Of a stretch of DNA of 64,000 nucleotides, positions 1-11,104 are shown piece after piece; within the stretch, counting starts at the first letter, position 1; each line of letters opens with the position of its first letter. The stretch is from Brachycybe producta. Lineage: Eukaryota > Arthropoda > Diplopoda > Playtdesmida > Andrognathidae. Under the pieces are notes generated by a model. The model did no database searches. It saw nothing but the letters and a program-made list of their open reading frames with translations, and was not told where the DNA came from. Both the position numbers and the translations under genes were made by a program. The DNA is taken from assembly GCA_036925085.1 (NCBI GenBank), contig JAUPFP010000001.1, forward strand, positions 7,039,722 to 7,103,721, written 5' to 3'.

Positions 1-422
1 TAAAAAACGTACGATTTTAAACGTTATTAAAAAATAGAAGGACCTTTTCAAAATTTATAAAAAGGAAACATCGTGAAGCCAATACATGAATGTATGTGAT
101 AATTATTTTGTTATTGTTCTAAATTGTTTTTAACGAGAGTTTTTCAAATGTTTGTGGGACGGTTTTTGATCCAATGTGATTTAACATGGGGTTAAAGAAA
201 CGAACAATTGTGAACCTTGTTTAAAAATAGAAGGACTTTTTCAAAAATTATATAAATCGAGCACGTGAAGAACAACACTTTTTATTGCATTTTGCGCTTC
301 ACTGTATTTTAATTGAGCGATTGTGAGGCGATTTCTTGCAGTTTTAGTAACACCATATAAGAACACTCATTTGTCTCCTTGTCGTCAGCTCAAAACAACA
401 AGATGGACGTGGATCTAGGCTC
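1..422 (-). mobile_element. Family H element, inverted copy, cut by window start
   Basis: This stretch is the reverse complement of the element at 1152-1859, matched through several shared blocks (the block around AACCCCATGTTAAA, the block around AAATGAGTGTTCTTATATGG, and the end GGATCTAGGCTC). It ends in GGATCTAGGCTC followed by TTAA at 423-426. About 290 bp of its outer part lies outside the window. No coding capacity is visible. TTAA at the edge suggests a piggyBac-type target choice; that assignment is inference. Confidence 0.75.
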
Positions 423-426
423 TTAA

Positions 427-1151
427 AGGTGTGATTCCTAATTTCTTCTGTTGCGTCTGCATCTGGCAACCAGAGTGTGCTGTACTGTACTGCTCAAGAG
501 AGCAGTACGGACGCAGATGCAGTTGAAAAAGGGTGTTTTTGCAGAGTTTCTTTATGCTTGTAGTTGTTTTATTGTTTTGTCTATGTGTCGGAAACTGCAA
601 GTTGACAATTAACTGATGATTTCTATCATCAGGAAACTCTCCTTTTCCTTGGCTGCAAGATGCACCAGAGGAATCCCGCGGGTGACGCAAACGCGGTTAT
701 GGACGCAAAAGTTTTCAGACGCGGCTGCAGACGCTGTCTGCAAACGCGCTGGAAGAATCCTAGGGGGTGGCAAAACCTACACGTTTTGCATTTGACGCAC
801 AGTGCTGTGCAACGCCGCCAAGAAGAACTTTCCATTGTACGCATCATATGAAATCAAATGATGCAACGTCTGCTACAAGGCAGCATGCTGCGACATGCAA
901 AACTGGCTTGCACAACTTCCATGCGAGAAGTCTGAGAAGAGCCAAGAAGTATTTTTTTTCCTTTTGCCATAGCAAAAAAAATAGCACACAGTGATGCACT
1001 TGTGTGGGGGTAGACAGAAGGAACCAGACGAAAAGCGTGCTCAAATAATATTCAGACACCACTCAGGTGTCTTCGTTTGCCAGTGTGCCCTGTTGTAAAC
1101 AATCGCACGTGTTCATTTGTATTGTGAAGTGTAAGCGTTTAAGTTGTCTTC
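427..1151. repeat. Spacer between inverted H copies; family I repeat
   Basis: It begins with GGTGTGATTCC next to TTAA and contains a palindromic block around AGAGCAGTAC plus GACGC-rich words. The same words occur at 11690-11745 and 38845-39236 (GTACTGCTCTCC, GACGCGC..GGAAGAATCACA), so it belongs to a dispersed family. The short open frames here have no recognisable protein character. I treat it as non-coding repeat DNA. Confidence 0.5.
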
Positions 1152-1859
1152 GAGCCTAGATCCACGTCCATCTTGTTGTCTTGAGCAGACGACAACGAGA
1201 CAAATGAGTGTTCTTATATGGTGTTACTAAAACTGCAAGAAATCGCCTCACAATCGCTCAATTAAAATACAGTAAAGTGCAAAATGCAATAAAAAGTATT
1301 GTTCTTCACGTGCTCGATTTATATAATTTTTGAAAAGGTCCTTCTATTTTTAAACAAGGTTCAAAGTCGTTCGTATATATAACCCCATGTTAAACCCCCC
1401 ATTGGCCCCAAAACCGTCCCACAATCATTTGAAAAACTCTCGTTAAAAACGATATAGAACAATAACAAAATAATTAGCATATACATTCATGTATTGGCTT
1501 CACGATGTTTCCTTTTTATAAATTTTGAAAAGGTCCTTCTATTTTTTAATAACGTTTAAAAACGTACGTTTTTTTAACTCCATGTTAAGTCCCATAGGAG
1601 CAAAAAACCGTCATCCAAACATTTGAAGAACTCCCATTAAAAACGACTTAGAACAATCACACAAAAATTAGCACATGAATTAATCTATTGGCTTCACCAT
1701 GTTTTCTTTTTATAAGATTAGCACGCGAAATTATTTTTCTATTAATTATTATGTGACTTCGAACCGGGAGAAAAAACGTTAAAAAACCGTTTTTCAATCA
1801 AGAACGATCGCAGCGCCTACATTCGGAGAAATTTTGAAATAAACGCTAAATCTAGGCTC
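1152..1859 (+). mobile_element. Family H element, complete, TTAA on its right
   Basis: A 708-bp element with short terminal inverted repeats: GAGCCTAGATCC at the left and AAATCTAGGCTC at the right, followed by TTAA (1860-1863). The left flank reads CTTC instead of TTAA. It contains two diverged copies of an internal block (around 1385-1470 and 1570-1650; words CCATGTTAA, CCGTC, CATTTGAA). There is no open frame of note. Terminal structure and TTAA resemble piggyBac-derived MITEs. Confidence 0.7.
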
Positions 1860-1863
1860 TTAA

Positions 1864-2261
1864 GAGCCTACAGTGAAAAAAAAAAACTTACAAAAATCTT
1901 CGCATGTAGGTGCTTCTTTAGCTGTGACGTCAACATGTGGCAAAAAAATTCAATTTTGATACACATTTATCCGCCATTTTTTCTCTTATCGATGGTTAGA
2001 AGTGGGTATATTTTAATAACGACTTTTTTGGGTAAATATGCACTACTGAAAAAAGGAAGCGCAACTTATAATCGACATTGGTGAGTAATTTGAGTTGTAT
2101 ACAATTAGTGGTCAAATTTTAGGGTATTATGAAACTTATTGTTAGTGGGAAATTTAGATCCTATAAGATGTATAAACGGAGGAGCTTTTGTCGCCTATGG
2201 GATTAAACATGAGCTACAAAGATACGAGATTTTAAAGCGAAATTAAAAATAGAAAACCTAA
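1864..2261 (+). mobile_element. Family F element, first half
   Basis: It starts with GAGCCTACAGTG directly after the TTAA that ends the neighbouring H element. It matches the reverse complement of 18400-18782 over its whole length. The match breaks at about 2261; the remaining part of F is found at 11105-11395. So an 8.8-kb block interrupts this copy. It carries the octamer TGACGTCA at 1925-1932, also present in the other F copy. Confidence 0.75.
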
Positions 2262-2384
2262 GGATAAACCTAAAAGGCTGAAACGGAACGAGAGACAGGA
2301 TTGAAATTGAAAGTTCACCGGGCGCCGAACACCTATTAAAATACGATACATTTTAGAGAACAATGGAATATAAGCGTTTATAAC

Positions 2385-4490
2385 ATTTTTAATTTTTTGT
2401 AAATTTTTCGATTGTATCACATGGTTGAGTGGTCCTGAGTCCATAAGTCCTTGGAGACTGGACTCTTCGGTGAGAGGCAGCAGCGAAGAGCCACTGACCC
2501 TGGTCGTCTGGCAGATTCAGGTGGAAGATGTTGTGGATGTCCCGGTCCCCGATGATCTTCCTCGAGGATCGCTTGATTTGGAGGGCCCAAGCGGTGTCCC
2601 ACAGAACGGCGATCCTGTAGCGGGGGTCCAGTTCCGGGATGTGATGATGATTAGTGCGGAAGGTCCTTCCGTTCGGAAGCCTGAAGACGGAGTTAATGAA
2701 GGCCCCAGAAGGGCAGACGTGGCTGCATCGACGGCATCCCCGGCAAAGCTCATGGTTTCAACGATCCCTCAGTTTGGGAACACTATGGTGATGAGAATGT
2801 TCGCCTGGCGAGAGAGCCCCACGATATATCGCTCCTGTGGTGGGAAGTCCAGTCGAGGAGACCCTTCCTCCAGGTCGAAGTGTCTCACATAGAGGGTGTT
2901 GGCAGAGCGGACTTCGTGCTGCCAAGTGACCCATCGGTTGTTCAGGAGTCGTTCGCTGGAGGTAGCTGCACAGAAAGGACGATCCAACGGTAATCGCCCC
3001 ACAGTAGTCCCAGTAGGGGTACTGCGGGCAATGCGGCTGGTCGCACTAGTTCTGAGGCTGCAGGAAGTGCAGGCCTCTTCTCATTCAATGTGCCTGTGAT
3101 GGGCCTAGCGTGGCGCAAGGCGGAACGGGCCATATTACGGGCTCGCTGGCATTGGCGCTTCGAGGCTGATCCTCTGCTCAGGGCCTCTTTGGGTTTTGCA
3201 CTTCCTGGGGGAAGACCTAGTGCTTCCCTTGGATCGCCTCCCTCCCGCATGACGTCTTGCAGAAGGTCGGTAATGGCCTTCTGCTTCCTTAAAAAGGCAG
3301 CACGATTGGCGGAGGGTGGAGGCATCGGAGGCACATGTGAAGACCTCCCTGGAGGACGGCCCGGAGGTGGCGGAGTGGCGCGGGGCCACATTCATGGGGC
3401 CCTGATACATGTGGTGACGGCCATGGTCCAGTTGGACACAGGTCCTGTTGAGGTGCCATATCCCTTCAGGCGAAGTCATCGCGTGGCGGAGGGCCACGTT
3501 GGAAGGAGCCAGGTTGCTCCTATCGACTTCTCACATTGGGTTGGTGTCGGGGTCGCAAGTCCCGAGGTGGAGAGAGGCATTTTCGATGAGCATGGAGGAG
3601 AGTGCTGGTCCTTATGGGCCCATTGAGACTCTTTGGGGCAGGCCCCAGTGGGAGTCTTGGTGTTGGCAGGTCCGGGAACTACCACTTTAGATGAAAACTT
3701 TAGAGGCGTTTTGATTGGTGTGTGTGGAGGAGGCAGTAGTGTAATGGATGGTGTGGCAGGTGTTAGAACCGTCTCCCGGTACCAAAAGGGTTCCGGGGGA
3801 GTCGTAGACAACGAGGATGTTCCGGCGATATGGATGGCATGACAGTCAGGGAACGAGGAGGCGATGGTGCTGATTGTTTGGCCTCTCGGAGGCGGGCCTC
3901 AATCTGCAGGAGCTCCTCCTTCAGAAGTTGCCCCATGCAGGGAAGGCCTAGCTCATCGAGGCGGGAGCACACATGAATTGAATCTTGTCTTTTGCCACCT
4001 GTCGCATGGCAGCCCCTTGCTGCATTTCCAGGTGAAGATCCTCGAGAGAGGTGGGTATGAACCCACCTCCCCGCTCTTTCCTCTTGCGGCGGCTCCAACT
4101 GGAAGCGGCTGTGCCAGTGCGATGCTATCGCGGAAGGCCTGGTTGACACACCACGCCATGGTGTTGCTGTCTATCTTGTCCCCCACTCCTCCCAATAATG
4201 TTTCGACGTTGTAACATCGAAGGGAACAATGCTACTGGGGGCGTCTGGCTTTCCTTTGCGTCCAACATTTGCTGGCCGCTTAAAGTTTGGTTTGAGGCGC
4301 TTCTCCCCATGCCGGTGGTAGTTCTCCGGCTCGGAGGTGTGGCACCTAGAAGAAATGTCAGGTGACTCTCCTCATGGATGGTGCACTGGCAGTGCCCGCC
4401 CCTTGTTGTCTAAATGTCGGAACTGGTGAGGGAGGTTCGGTGGTCCCCGCCGTTCCACTCTCAAAATCGTCGTCACTTGAAGGGAGGACA
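2385..4490 (-). pseudogene. Decayed coding region of unknown identity
   Basis: This block is much more GC-rich than its surroundings and reads like protein on the minus strand, in pieces in different frames. Reading leftwards: an acidic Ser/Pro-rich start (about 4490-4363, with SSDDDFESG); a basic then conserved-looking segment (about 4345-4150, with HYWEEWG and, after a shift in a G run near 4168, NTMAWCVNQAFRDS); a Leu/Glu-rich helix (about 3960-3890, LLKEELLQIEARLREAK); Pro-rich linkers; a basic helix (about 3320-3130, RKQKAITDLLQDVMREGG); then WVTWQHEVRSANTLYVRHFD (about 2940-2880); and a Cys-rich segment CRGCRRCSHVC with VFRLPNGRTF and IAVLWDTAWAL (about 2745-2575). A TGA stop lies at 2758-2760. 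I do not recognise the family. It could be the gag or a second ORF of a retroelement, or a host-derived gene captured by one. Open frames on the plus strand here are by-products of high GC. Confidence 0.5.
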
Positions 4491-4499
4491 TTAGTCTAC

Positions 4500-5930
4500 T
4501 TGCTCTCCAGGTTCCGCGGCCCGACATAATTTGATAGTTCTTAAAAAGTTCGTAAAGGAAAGTGTCCTTACTTTGAATATTGGATGTCCCGCTGGAGATA
4601 CTTCAAAACAATAGCAGAAATCGGTGACGATCACTCTGCTATTGGTCACAAGAGATGCCGAAAGTCTAGAAGGCTCGGTGCACACACAAACACACCTAAA
4701 ATGTCCAATGACTTGTAGGTTTAAAAAAAATCTGGATAACTTGAAGAATTTGATAAAATTTGATGAATTCGAAAAACGAAGAGTGCGATGTCGATTGTTC
4801 TTTAAGAAAAGAAACAAGTGAAGTGTTTGGCCACGTTTTGATCCTCTTTTTTATGTATTGTTTTAAAATCTGGGAGTTAGAAGGACCAGCTGCTTTTTGG
4901 AATGGGACAACTTGCTCTATTTGCTTTTTTTTCTTATTGTGGGTTGGGGTTGTCCCACCAATATAAAATATCGAGAAGTTGATCCAATTCTTATTAGGCA
5001 GGTCCCCATTTATTGCTTTAAATAAACAAAAGAGTCCTGAGGAAGACGGGCCGTTATTTTCTTTCACACTGAGGTGTGAAGTTGCCCATTAACTCTCTCC
5101 CTCTTTTTAATGTCTCTCTTTTTTTGTTTGGTAAAACAAATAAACGCTGGTCAATAAGGTCACTAGTGTACCTTATTGTCTGTTATGTTTTTTCGGAGGG
5201 GTTGATTCCCAAGAATTTTATTCCTGGATTGAAAGTGGTAGGTTTCGAATTTTTTATTTATTTATTGATCGCTCACAATCATTTTCAGTTCCTCTTTTTT
5301 AACATTATTCTTCTGTTTTTTATATTTTCTCCTGTGTGCTTTCCTTTGAAGTCTATGAGGTGTGCATCGATTCGGCCCTCAGACATTATTCTCTTTGAAG
5401 TTTTGTTTTCCTATATTAACTGTCGGGGTCACTGACGTCCATCCATGATAAGGGGACAAGGTATATATATATTTTTGCATGTCCCTTTTTTATAGTGCTT
5501 TATTTTTTTGGACGCCCTTGACTCCTTATGATGTTGTCTCAGGTGCACCACGTGGTTGACAATTGTTTTGAAGGCCACGTGGTTCTGGTGTAGTTATGGT
5601 AGTGGTTGTCAATATGTAAACATTGGCGGCCATGATGGAAAGTTTTAAAGTTCCAAAAAAATTAAAATTGTGAGAATTTTTAGAGTTGATATATTTGAGT
5701 GTTTAAAGAAGTTGATGTTGTGAGGTTATTTATTCCTTGGGGGATCCTTTTACCCCCTCCCCCACCTCTTGACAACTGTCCGTTTTTTTCTATTGTTGAT
5801 ATTTGATAATTTAGTGTTTATATCTATGGCTATAGATACACTAATGGATTGTTATTGTTTTATTTGTCGCATTTGGTGTTATGCTAGCGTGGGTGGCCAA
5901 CCGCAGATCATCGTCACTTCCCGAGTAGAG
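4500..5930. other. Non-coding stretch between two decayed coding blocks
   Basis: AT-rich DNA with long T runs. Minus-strand open frames (for example 4696-5067) lack protein character that I can recognise. CCACGTGG words occur near 5549 and 5576, and similar words lie near 8670 and 9688, hinting at related non-coding parts of one element. No reverse transcriptase or integrase motif was found here. Confidence 0.4.
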
Positions 5931-5933
5931 GTT

Positions 5934-6732
5934 TTAGACCACCCCAGAGGCATTGTTAGATTTATCAAAAGCCTCTGATGAAGTCTCTCCTAGAGCCCAT
6001 CCGAAGTGAGCTTCTATGCATTTTTGTCGGAGTGTGGACTCGAAGAGATTGTCCTCTAAGTATGCTTTATTGGTGGCCATGGATACAGCGAGATGCAAAG
6101 CTCGGCCCAGATCTCGGCCTAGGATAGCTATAGGCTGGCTGGCAATTACCAGCAGGTGCCCTCGCACAGTGTGGATGCCTATCTGGACCACTGCGGCGAG
6201 TTGGCCCACAACGGTGATCTTCAGGCCTCCCACACCCTGAACATCAGGTGGGATGAGCACAGGCTCCATCTCGAACTTATGCTCCTGTGCAAGTGCGACT
6301 GAGATGATGCTGCCCATAGCTCCGGTGTCTGCAAGCATACTTGATTGTGATGGCGATGTGTGGGTTTCGGTCGCTAGCATCATAGTCTCCAATTTCCTGA
6401 GGCATGCAGCTGTCCACCAGCTGGTTGTATACCGTCTCCATGAGTTTCTGGCAGCAGGAGTGGCCTTTCATTGGTGGTTGGGTGCCTGGAGCCATGATGG
6501 CTACCGTTCTGTTTTCATGGCACCCTTCCACTTCCATGGATGTTGAAAGGATGTCAAGCGTATCCTGCCACGTGATCAGCTTGGCCGAGGTCCATGCTCG
6601 CATGGGAGCTCGGTCGATCACATGGATCGGTACGTTCTCAGAATTGTTGGAACTGTCTGTGTCGGGTTTTTCAGGTGGTGTTTTTCCGGTTGAAACTGGA
6701 GCTGGAAGAGGGATCTTGTGGATTTGTCCCAA
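5934..6732 (-). pseudogene. Retropepsin (aspartic protease) remnant of a Ty3/gypsy-like retrotransposon
   Basis: The segment 6392-5934 encodes a retroviral-type aspartic protease. The catalytic D-T-G-A is at residues 22-25 of that frame (Asp codon at 6329-6327), in the context MLADTGAMGS. About 70 residues later comes ILGRDLG, the usual hydrophobic-GRD motif of the family's second half. Upstream, 6732-6390 is a linker in another frame (ENRTVAIMAPG, SCCQKLME), so a frameshift separates linker from protease. The frame closes soon after the protease. No reverse transcriptase, RNase H or integrase follows, so this is a broken element. It would process gag in an intact relative. Confidence 0.75.
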
Positions 6733-6841
6733 AATCGGATTAATGCGAACTCAGCTCCGTTTTCAGTTATGTCTGCTTCGGGCACCTCCTCCTCAGTGTC
6801 ATAATCGGTGATCGGTTCTCCAAACTGCTTGATGGAGATCT

Positions 6842-8298
6842 TCTTTGGTTGGTGGCACTCACGGAGAAACTGGCCCAACTTCCCACAATTATAGCACGTT
6901 GACTTGCTCTTGTCAAACGTGCATAGTGGTGTTTTGTTTGGTGTCTGTTGTGGAGTGTCGCCCCGAGTTAGTAGTAGCAGTTTGGCTCGGCTTTCTATCG
7001 TGCCTAGAACGATGTGTATGGTCTTTAGAGCCGGCAGTTACCACCTGCTCTTTATCATTCTTAGATGCTTCTTTACCGGCTTGTGCACCAGATGCAGTCT
7101 TCAGTTCTGTTGGCCACTTATTCAAGGACAGCAAGACCACCTCTATGTTGAGGATGGTGTTTGCAAAATCCTTGAATGATGTAGTGGCCACGTGATGGAC
7201 AGTGTCCCTGATAGTTGGGTGCAGGGCACGGCGCAACAGATTGATGCGTAACTGGTCAGCTATGTGCGGGTAAACACAGTCACCAAGAGCCATGAACTTC
7301 CAAATAAAGGCCTGTGTGCTCTCGCCTTCCACCTGAAGCTGTTTCTCCAAGATGGATAGCTCGTTCGGTTTGCTGAACGTATCCACCAGTCGTACTCACA
7401 GCTCGGGCCACGAAACACCACAGCATTCATAGTTCAGCTTGCTCAACCACATACGGGCGGCCCCGGTGAAGCACCCAGTGAGATACTCTTCCTTGTGGTG
7501 GTCAGTCCAGTCATACAGGTGAGCCACTTCCTCGAATTCTTTTAGGAATCGGCGAAAACCTGCCAATCCATCAAATTTTTGGATTGCATCGGCTCGGTGG
7601 CGGCCACTATATTTCTTGTTGAAATCTTCAGTGGAGTTCTCCCTGTGGGCTGGTCTGTAAACGCCATCTTGTATGTTAGACATCCCAGCGGTCATTGGTG
7701 CTGCCACTTATGGTGGAAAATGTGGTGCATAGACTGAAGGATCTTGCGTCGGGTCTTGCTGTTCCGTGGTGTGTGGAGATTCAGCACATGTCATGGTCGG
7801 TAGTGCTCCGGTAATGCTCCGCACTCTTGTCTTTACGGTGTCGACCATCTGACTGGTCTCAATGCAACTGTGGAGTGTACTGCCAGTCAGGGTGGCATGG
7901 TAGATGACGTGGTGTATAGTGTCTGTCATATTGATCCTGACTCTCCCTGTAACCATAATAGAGGACTGAAGATGCATCAGAATCATTATCATGATGTTGG
8001 TATGTACGTGTTGCCTGCCACGGTGTCGTTGGTCGATTGGGTGTGAACCGATCGTCCATGAGTCGGGTCAAGTGTTCTGCTAGCGTGGCCCCTGTTGTGA
8101 TAGCTCAAAATGATTGGACCCGGTTGGCTGCAGTGGTGGTGTTGCGTCATCAGCAATCGGTACCTCCGGTGTACCTTCATGGGAACCCTGGTGATCGGAC
8201 AGGATGTCCGAGGATTCATGTGCGGTGGCCATGATTGATGATTGCAGCATCTGTGGGTGTAAGTGGTGTGAATTTGTGGTGACGAACGAGTTCAGCAA
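6842..8298 (-). pseudogene. Gag remnant of a Ty3/gypsy-like retrotransposon
   Basis: The frame holding 8298-8080, 7992-7711, 7707-7399 and 7386-6916 reads as a retrotransposon capsid: KFDGLAGFRRFLKEFEEVA, then FTGAARMWLSKL, then RLVDTFSKPNE and FMALGDCVYPH, as in gag capsid proteins. A zinc knuckle, C-x2-C-GKLG-Q-x4-C (about 6896-6855), follows in a different frame; its usual histidine is Gln. The copy is dead: TAA at 7708-7710, TGA at 7396-7398, TGA at 6913-6915, an out-of-frame excursion near 8071-7992, and the frameshift before the knuckle. The protease remnant lies just downstream, the normal gag-protease order. Confidence 0.8.
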
Positions 8299-8299
8299 A

Positions 8300-11104
8300 G
8301 TCCGATTCGGTGTGTGCAGCTCCGAGGGTTCTAGAGTACACTCTCTCTTGAGCGATGCTTTTTGGTTCCGTATCAGAGTCCAGTATGAAGTGACTCGTTC
8401 AACACGTAGCGTAATGGTTCTGTAAGTCGGTGTGCATGTGCGTTGGTAATTTGGTGTTTCTGTCGGTAACTGACACCCTCGTACTCTTATACACCGAGTA
8501 ACGATGGACTACCTACGCTTCGCATTGTTGTTGCAGTCCCATGGCACGTTGTGTTGGTTATAATGTCCTCAGTTGGGTGTGATAGTTCCCAACTGGTGTA
8601 GTGTTGTAACTTCTTTATTGAGTTTCTAGTCTTAGAACTTTAATCTTCTCAACACGTGGTATATGGCGACCACGTGGAGGTTACAAGAGTTCTAGAATTC
8701 TCAATAAGGACAGCAGATGCACAATACAAATTTGAGCATGGTACACCACCCAATCAAATATTGCACTGCAAGAAAGTTGGAAATAACTGGAAGAGTGAAA
8801 CTAAAATGCGGTGCCCGCACACTTAGATTCACTTGTTTAGCAGAAAGAAGAGGTAAGAGTTTGTGCAAAGAGAGGATGCACAAAGTGATGAAAGTTCAAG
8901 ATGGCTGAACTTTCAGAAAGTGAAGAAAAAGAATAAAAGTCCAAGATGGCTGGTTTTTATAGGAAAGGGTGAAGAAAGCTGAATTGCTCGAAAGTGTAGA
9001 GGATTCTGGTGTGGTGCCCACATGCCAAAGAATCTGTTTATTGAAAGAGCAAATCAGTGTAGAAATGGAAGATTGTTGGTTGTTTGGAAAGAAAAGTTCT
9101 TTGCAAACAAGAAGAAATGTTCAGAGCAATGAATTTAGTGATCCTCACTGATGGATGGCTCTGGATGAAAAGGGCAGAGTCACTGGCAGTAAGGAACTAT
9201 GTTGAGTGATAAGAAGAGGTCCATAGGTGGCGCTGTGGTGGCCACTTCCGGTTGTAGAATTTATTGTAATGTCCGAAAATGTTCAAAATGATGAAACCGG
9301 CCAGGTGGCGCTTGATGGTCACCAGGAGGAAGAACACTTAAAAGAGAGAAAAGTTCAAAAGAAAAGAGAACTTTTTTCTAGAAAGAGAAACTCCACCAGG
9401 GGCACGCAAGTGCAGGCCCTTTGGAAGAGAAGAAAGAAGAAAAGAACAAAAAGAGAAGGGAAGATACAAAGTGTTCATATGGAGCGAAAAACCGCTCTGT
9501 TGGCACTTTTTGAAGAGTTTCCGGTCGATCCAAGATGGCGGCCAGTGCTTCAATGGTGTCTAATGGTTCATATGAAGTACTTTGAGGTGATTATGATGAG
9601 TGTTGAAGGTGATGACTTGGGACATAGAGGATCCCAAGGTAAGCATAATGGATGAAAAAAAGAAAGAGAAGAGGGGACAAGAGAGTCCCACGTGGCTAGA
9701 AAAAGTGTTTCCGCTTGTAAGCTCCTAACAATGATACGGAGTTAGGACAAAAACTTGCTATGAAAATTAAAATAAGAGTGAAGATAATAGGCACATTTAA
9801 AAGACACACGTCTTTTAAAGGCCTATTAATAGGTGAAAAGACAAGTAGCTGAGATTTGTTTGCTCACCTCACAATGATACGGAGTTTCGGCTGAGCAAAC
9901 TCCTCTCGGAGATTAAAAAGAATTTGTTTGAAGCGTTGCCCACCTACCAACCAATGATACGGAGGAGGGTCAAGTGGGTTTCACTTCGAAATATAAAGAA
10001 GAGTTAAGAAAACAGAGGATGACGATGAAACATAAAACATAGAATACAAAAACATGGACGGAAACACGTGTGTCCACAACAGTTGCCTCCGTGTTCCCCC
10101 GAGTGCTAAGCGGATGGCAGTCAAAAGTTCTTTCTCCCCGTGTCTCTCTGGACAGGACACAGAATCGTGCGGTTGAACTGTGATGTGTGTAGTCAGAGTC
10201 TCTTTCAACACGCGGTTCCACAGATTCGGTGCCACACGGTCGACTTTTGATGCAATCGCTGGTCTCTTTCAACACGTGGCTCCTACATAAAGAGGACGGA
10301 CAAAGGATCGTGAGTCACAATCACAAAACTTAGGACAAAGGACGGCTTCTGTAGAAAGGCCGGAGAAGGCAAATGGAGGCATACCCCGCACCTCCACCAA
10401 ATGTGAGCTTTTGACATCGACCTCCTAATTTTACCAGTTTATAGATAGTGTTTTCTGCGACTCGTTTCTTCTCTTGATCGTGCGGTGCCCACACGAAGAA
10501 GATCCGAGTTACAGAAGTAGCTGGATGGAGTTGGATTATGATCTTACTCCTGCATGGGGGTGAAATCGATGCAGAAGGATGGTGGCCATCCTTCTCTCGG
10601 TGGATGCTGATGTACATCTTCTCCAATGTGTTGTTACCGATAGAAGATGTCTTAGCTTATTCAGGAGCGTATGTCTCCTGCCTTATGATGTCTCCAGCTT
10701 CTGTAGAGAAGTGATTAGTTACCGAACATAGAGACAACACTGTTTTCCATTATAAACACTTTTATTTATCCTTATACGGAAACACTTAGTTTACAAGAAT
10801 GAGTGTTCATTATTAAAGTTGCGTCCTCATGCCCATGATGTGGTACGGAAAGATTCAACATAATACAAAAGAGAGCAACGACAAGGACGAGTAACAAAGA
10901 GGAACACGGTCCTTTTATACCTTGGACCTATGTACACCTACGAGGTGTAACCAGGTCCAAGTGACCATGGTCCTAGTGACCATGGTCCTAAGTGTATCAC
11001 TCCGCCACTTCGATGTGCGTCAGAAGTGTGAGTCAGAGGGAGGGACAAGCAGGAGTTGTTTACCCCCAGGCTATGGTTTTGGCGGGAACGGGAGTTACTG
11101 GGTG
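8300..11104. other. Non-coding part of the 8.8-kb insertion
   Basis: No convincing gene. The plus-strand frame 9227-9655 (142 residues, very Lys/Arg/Glu-rich) sits in purine-rich DNA and shows no domain. A minus-strand frame 10330-10626 (98 residues) is also unrecognised. Features seen: CAAGATGGCTG at about 8898 and 8942 and CAAGATGGCGG at about 9531 (YY1-like words); three hairpins with one loop motif at 9722-9978; TCTCTTTCAACACG repeated near 10199 and 10263. On the minus strand the segment could begin TGTAACACCC at about 11107, like a long terminal repeat, but I found no second copy. Confidence 0.35.
9722..9978 (+). repeat. Three hairpins carrying the loop motif CAATGATACGGAG
   Basis: CAATGATACGGAG occurs exactly at 9729-9741, 9872-9884 and 9952-9964. 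The first sits in a perfect 7-bp stem TCCTAAC/GTTAGGA (9723-9729 with 9741-9747). The second is enclosed by a perfect 9-bp stem GTTTGCTCA/TGAGCAAAC (9858-9866 with 9892-9900). The third is flanked by CCCAC/GTGGG (9939-9943 with 9974-9978). Another stem, TAAAAGAC/GTCTTTTA, lies between the first two. Stem sequences differ while the loop is constant, which points to a structured RNA or protein-binding hairpin. Confidence 0.6.

Noticed and set aside
2310..2335. GGGCGCCGAACACC as a retroviral primer-binding site
   Set aside because: Resembles a tRNA-Lys type site only in part, is in the wrong orientation for the minus-strand gag, and has no LTR beside it.
2425..3626. Plus-strand open frames of 155 and 178 residues
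   Set aside because: Mirror images of the GC-rich minus-strand coding remnant; the minus strand has far better protein character.
9227..9655. 142-residue basic open frame as a gene
   Set aside because: Purine-rich low-complexity DNA; no domain, and overlaps a possible regulatory stretch.
9729..9741. AATGATACGG as sequencing-adapter contamination
   Set aside because: The first ten bases equal the start of a common adapter, but the following bases differ and the motif recurs three times in structured context.
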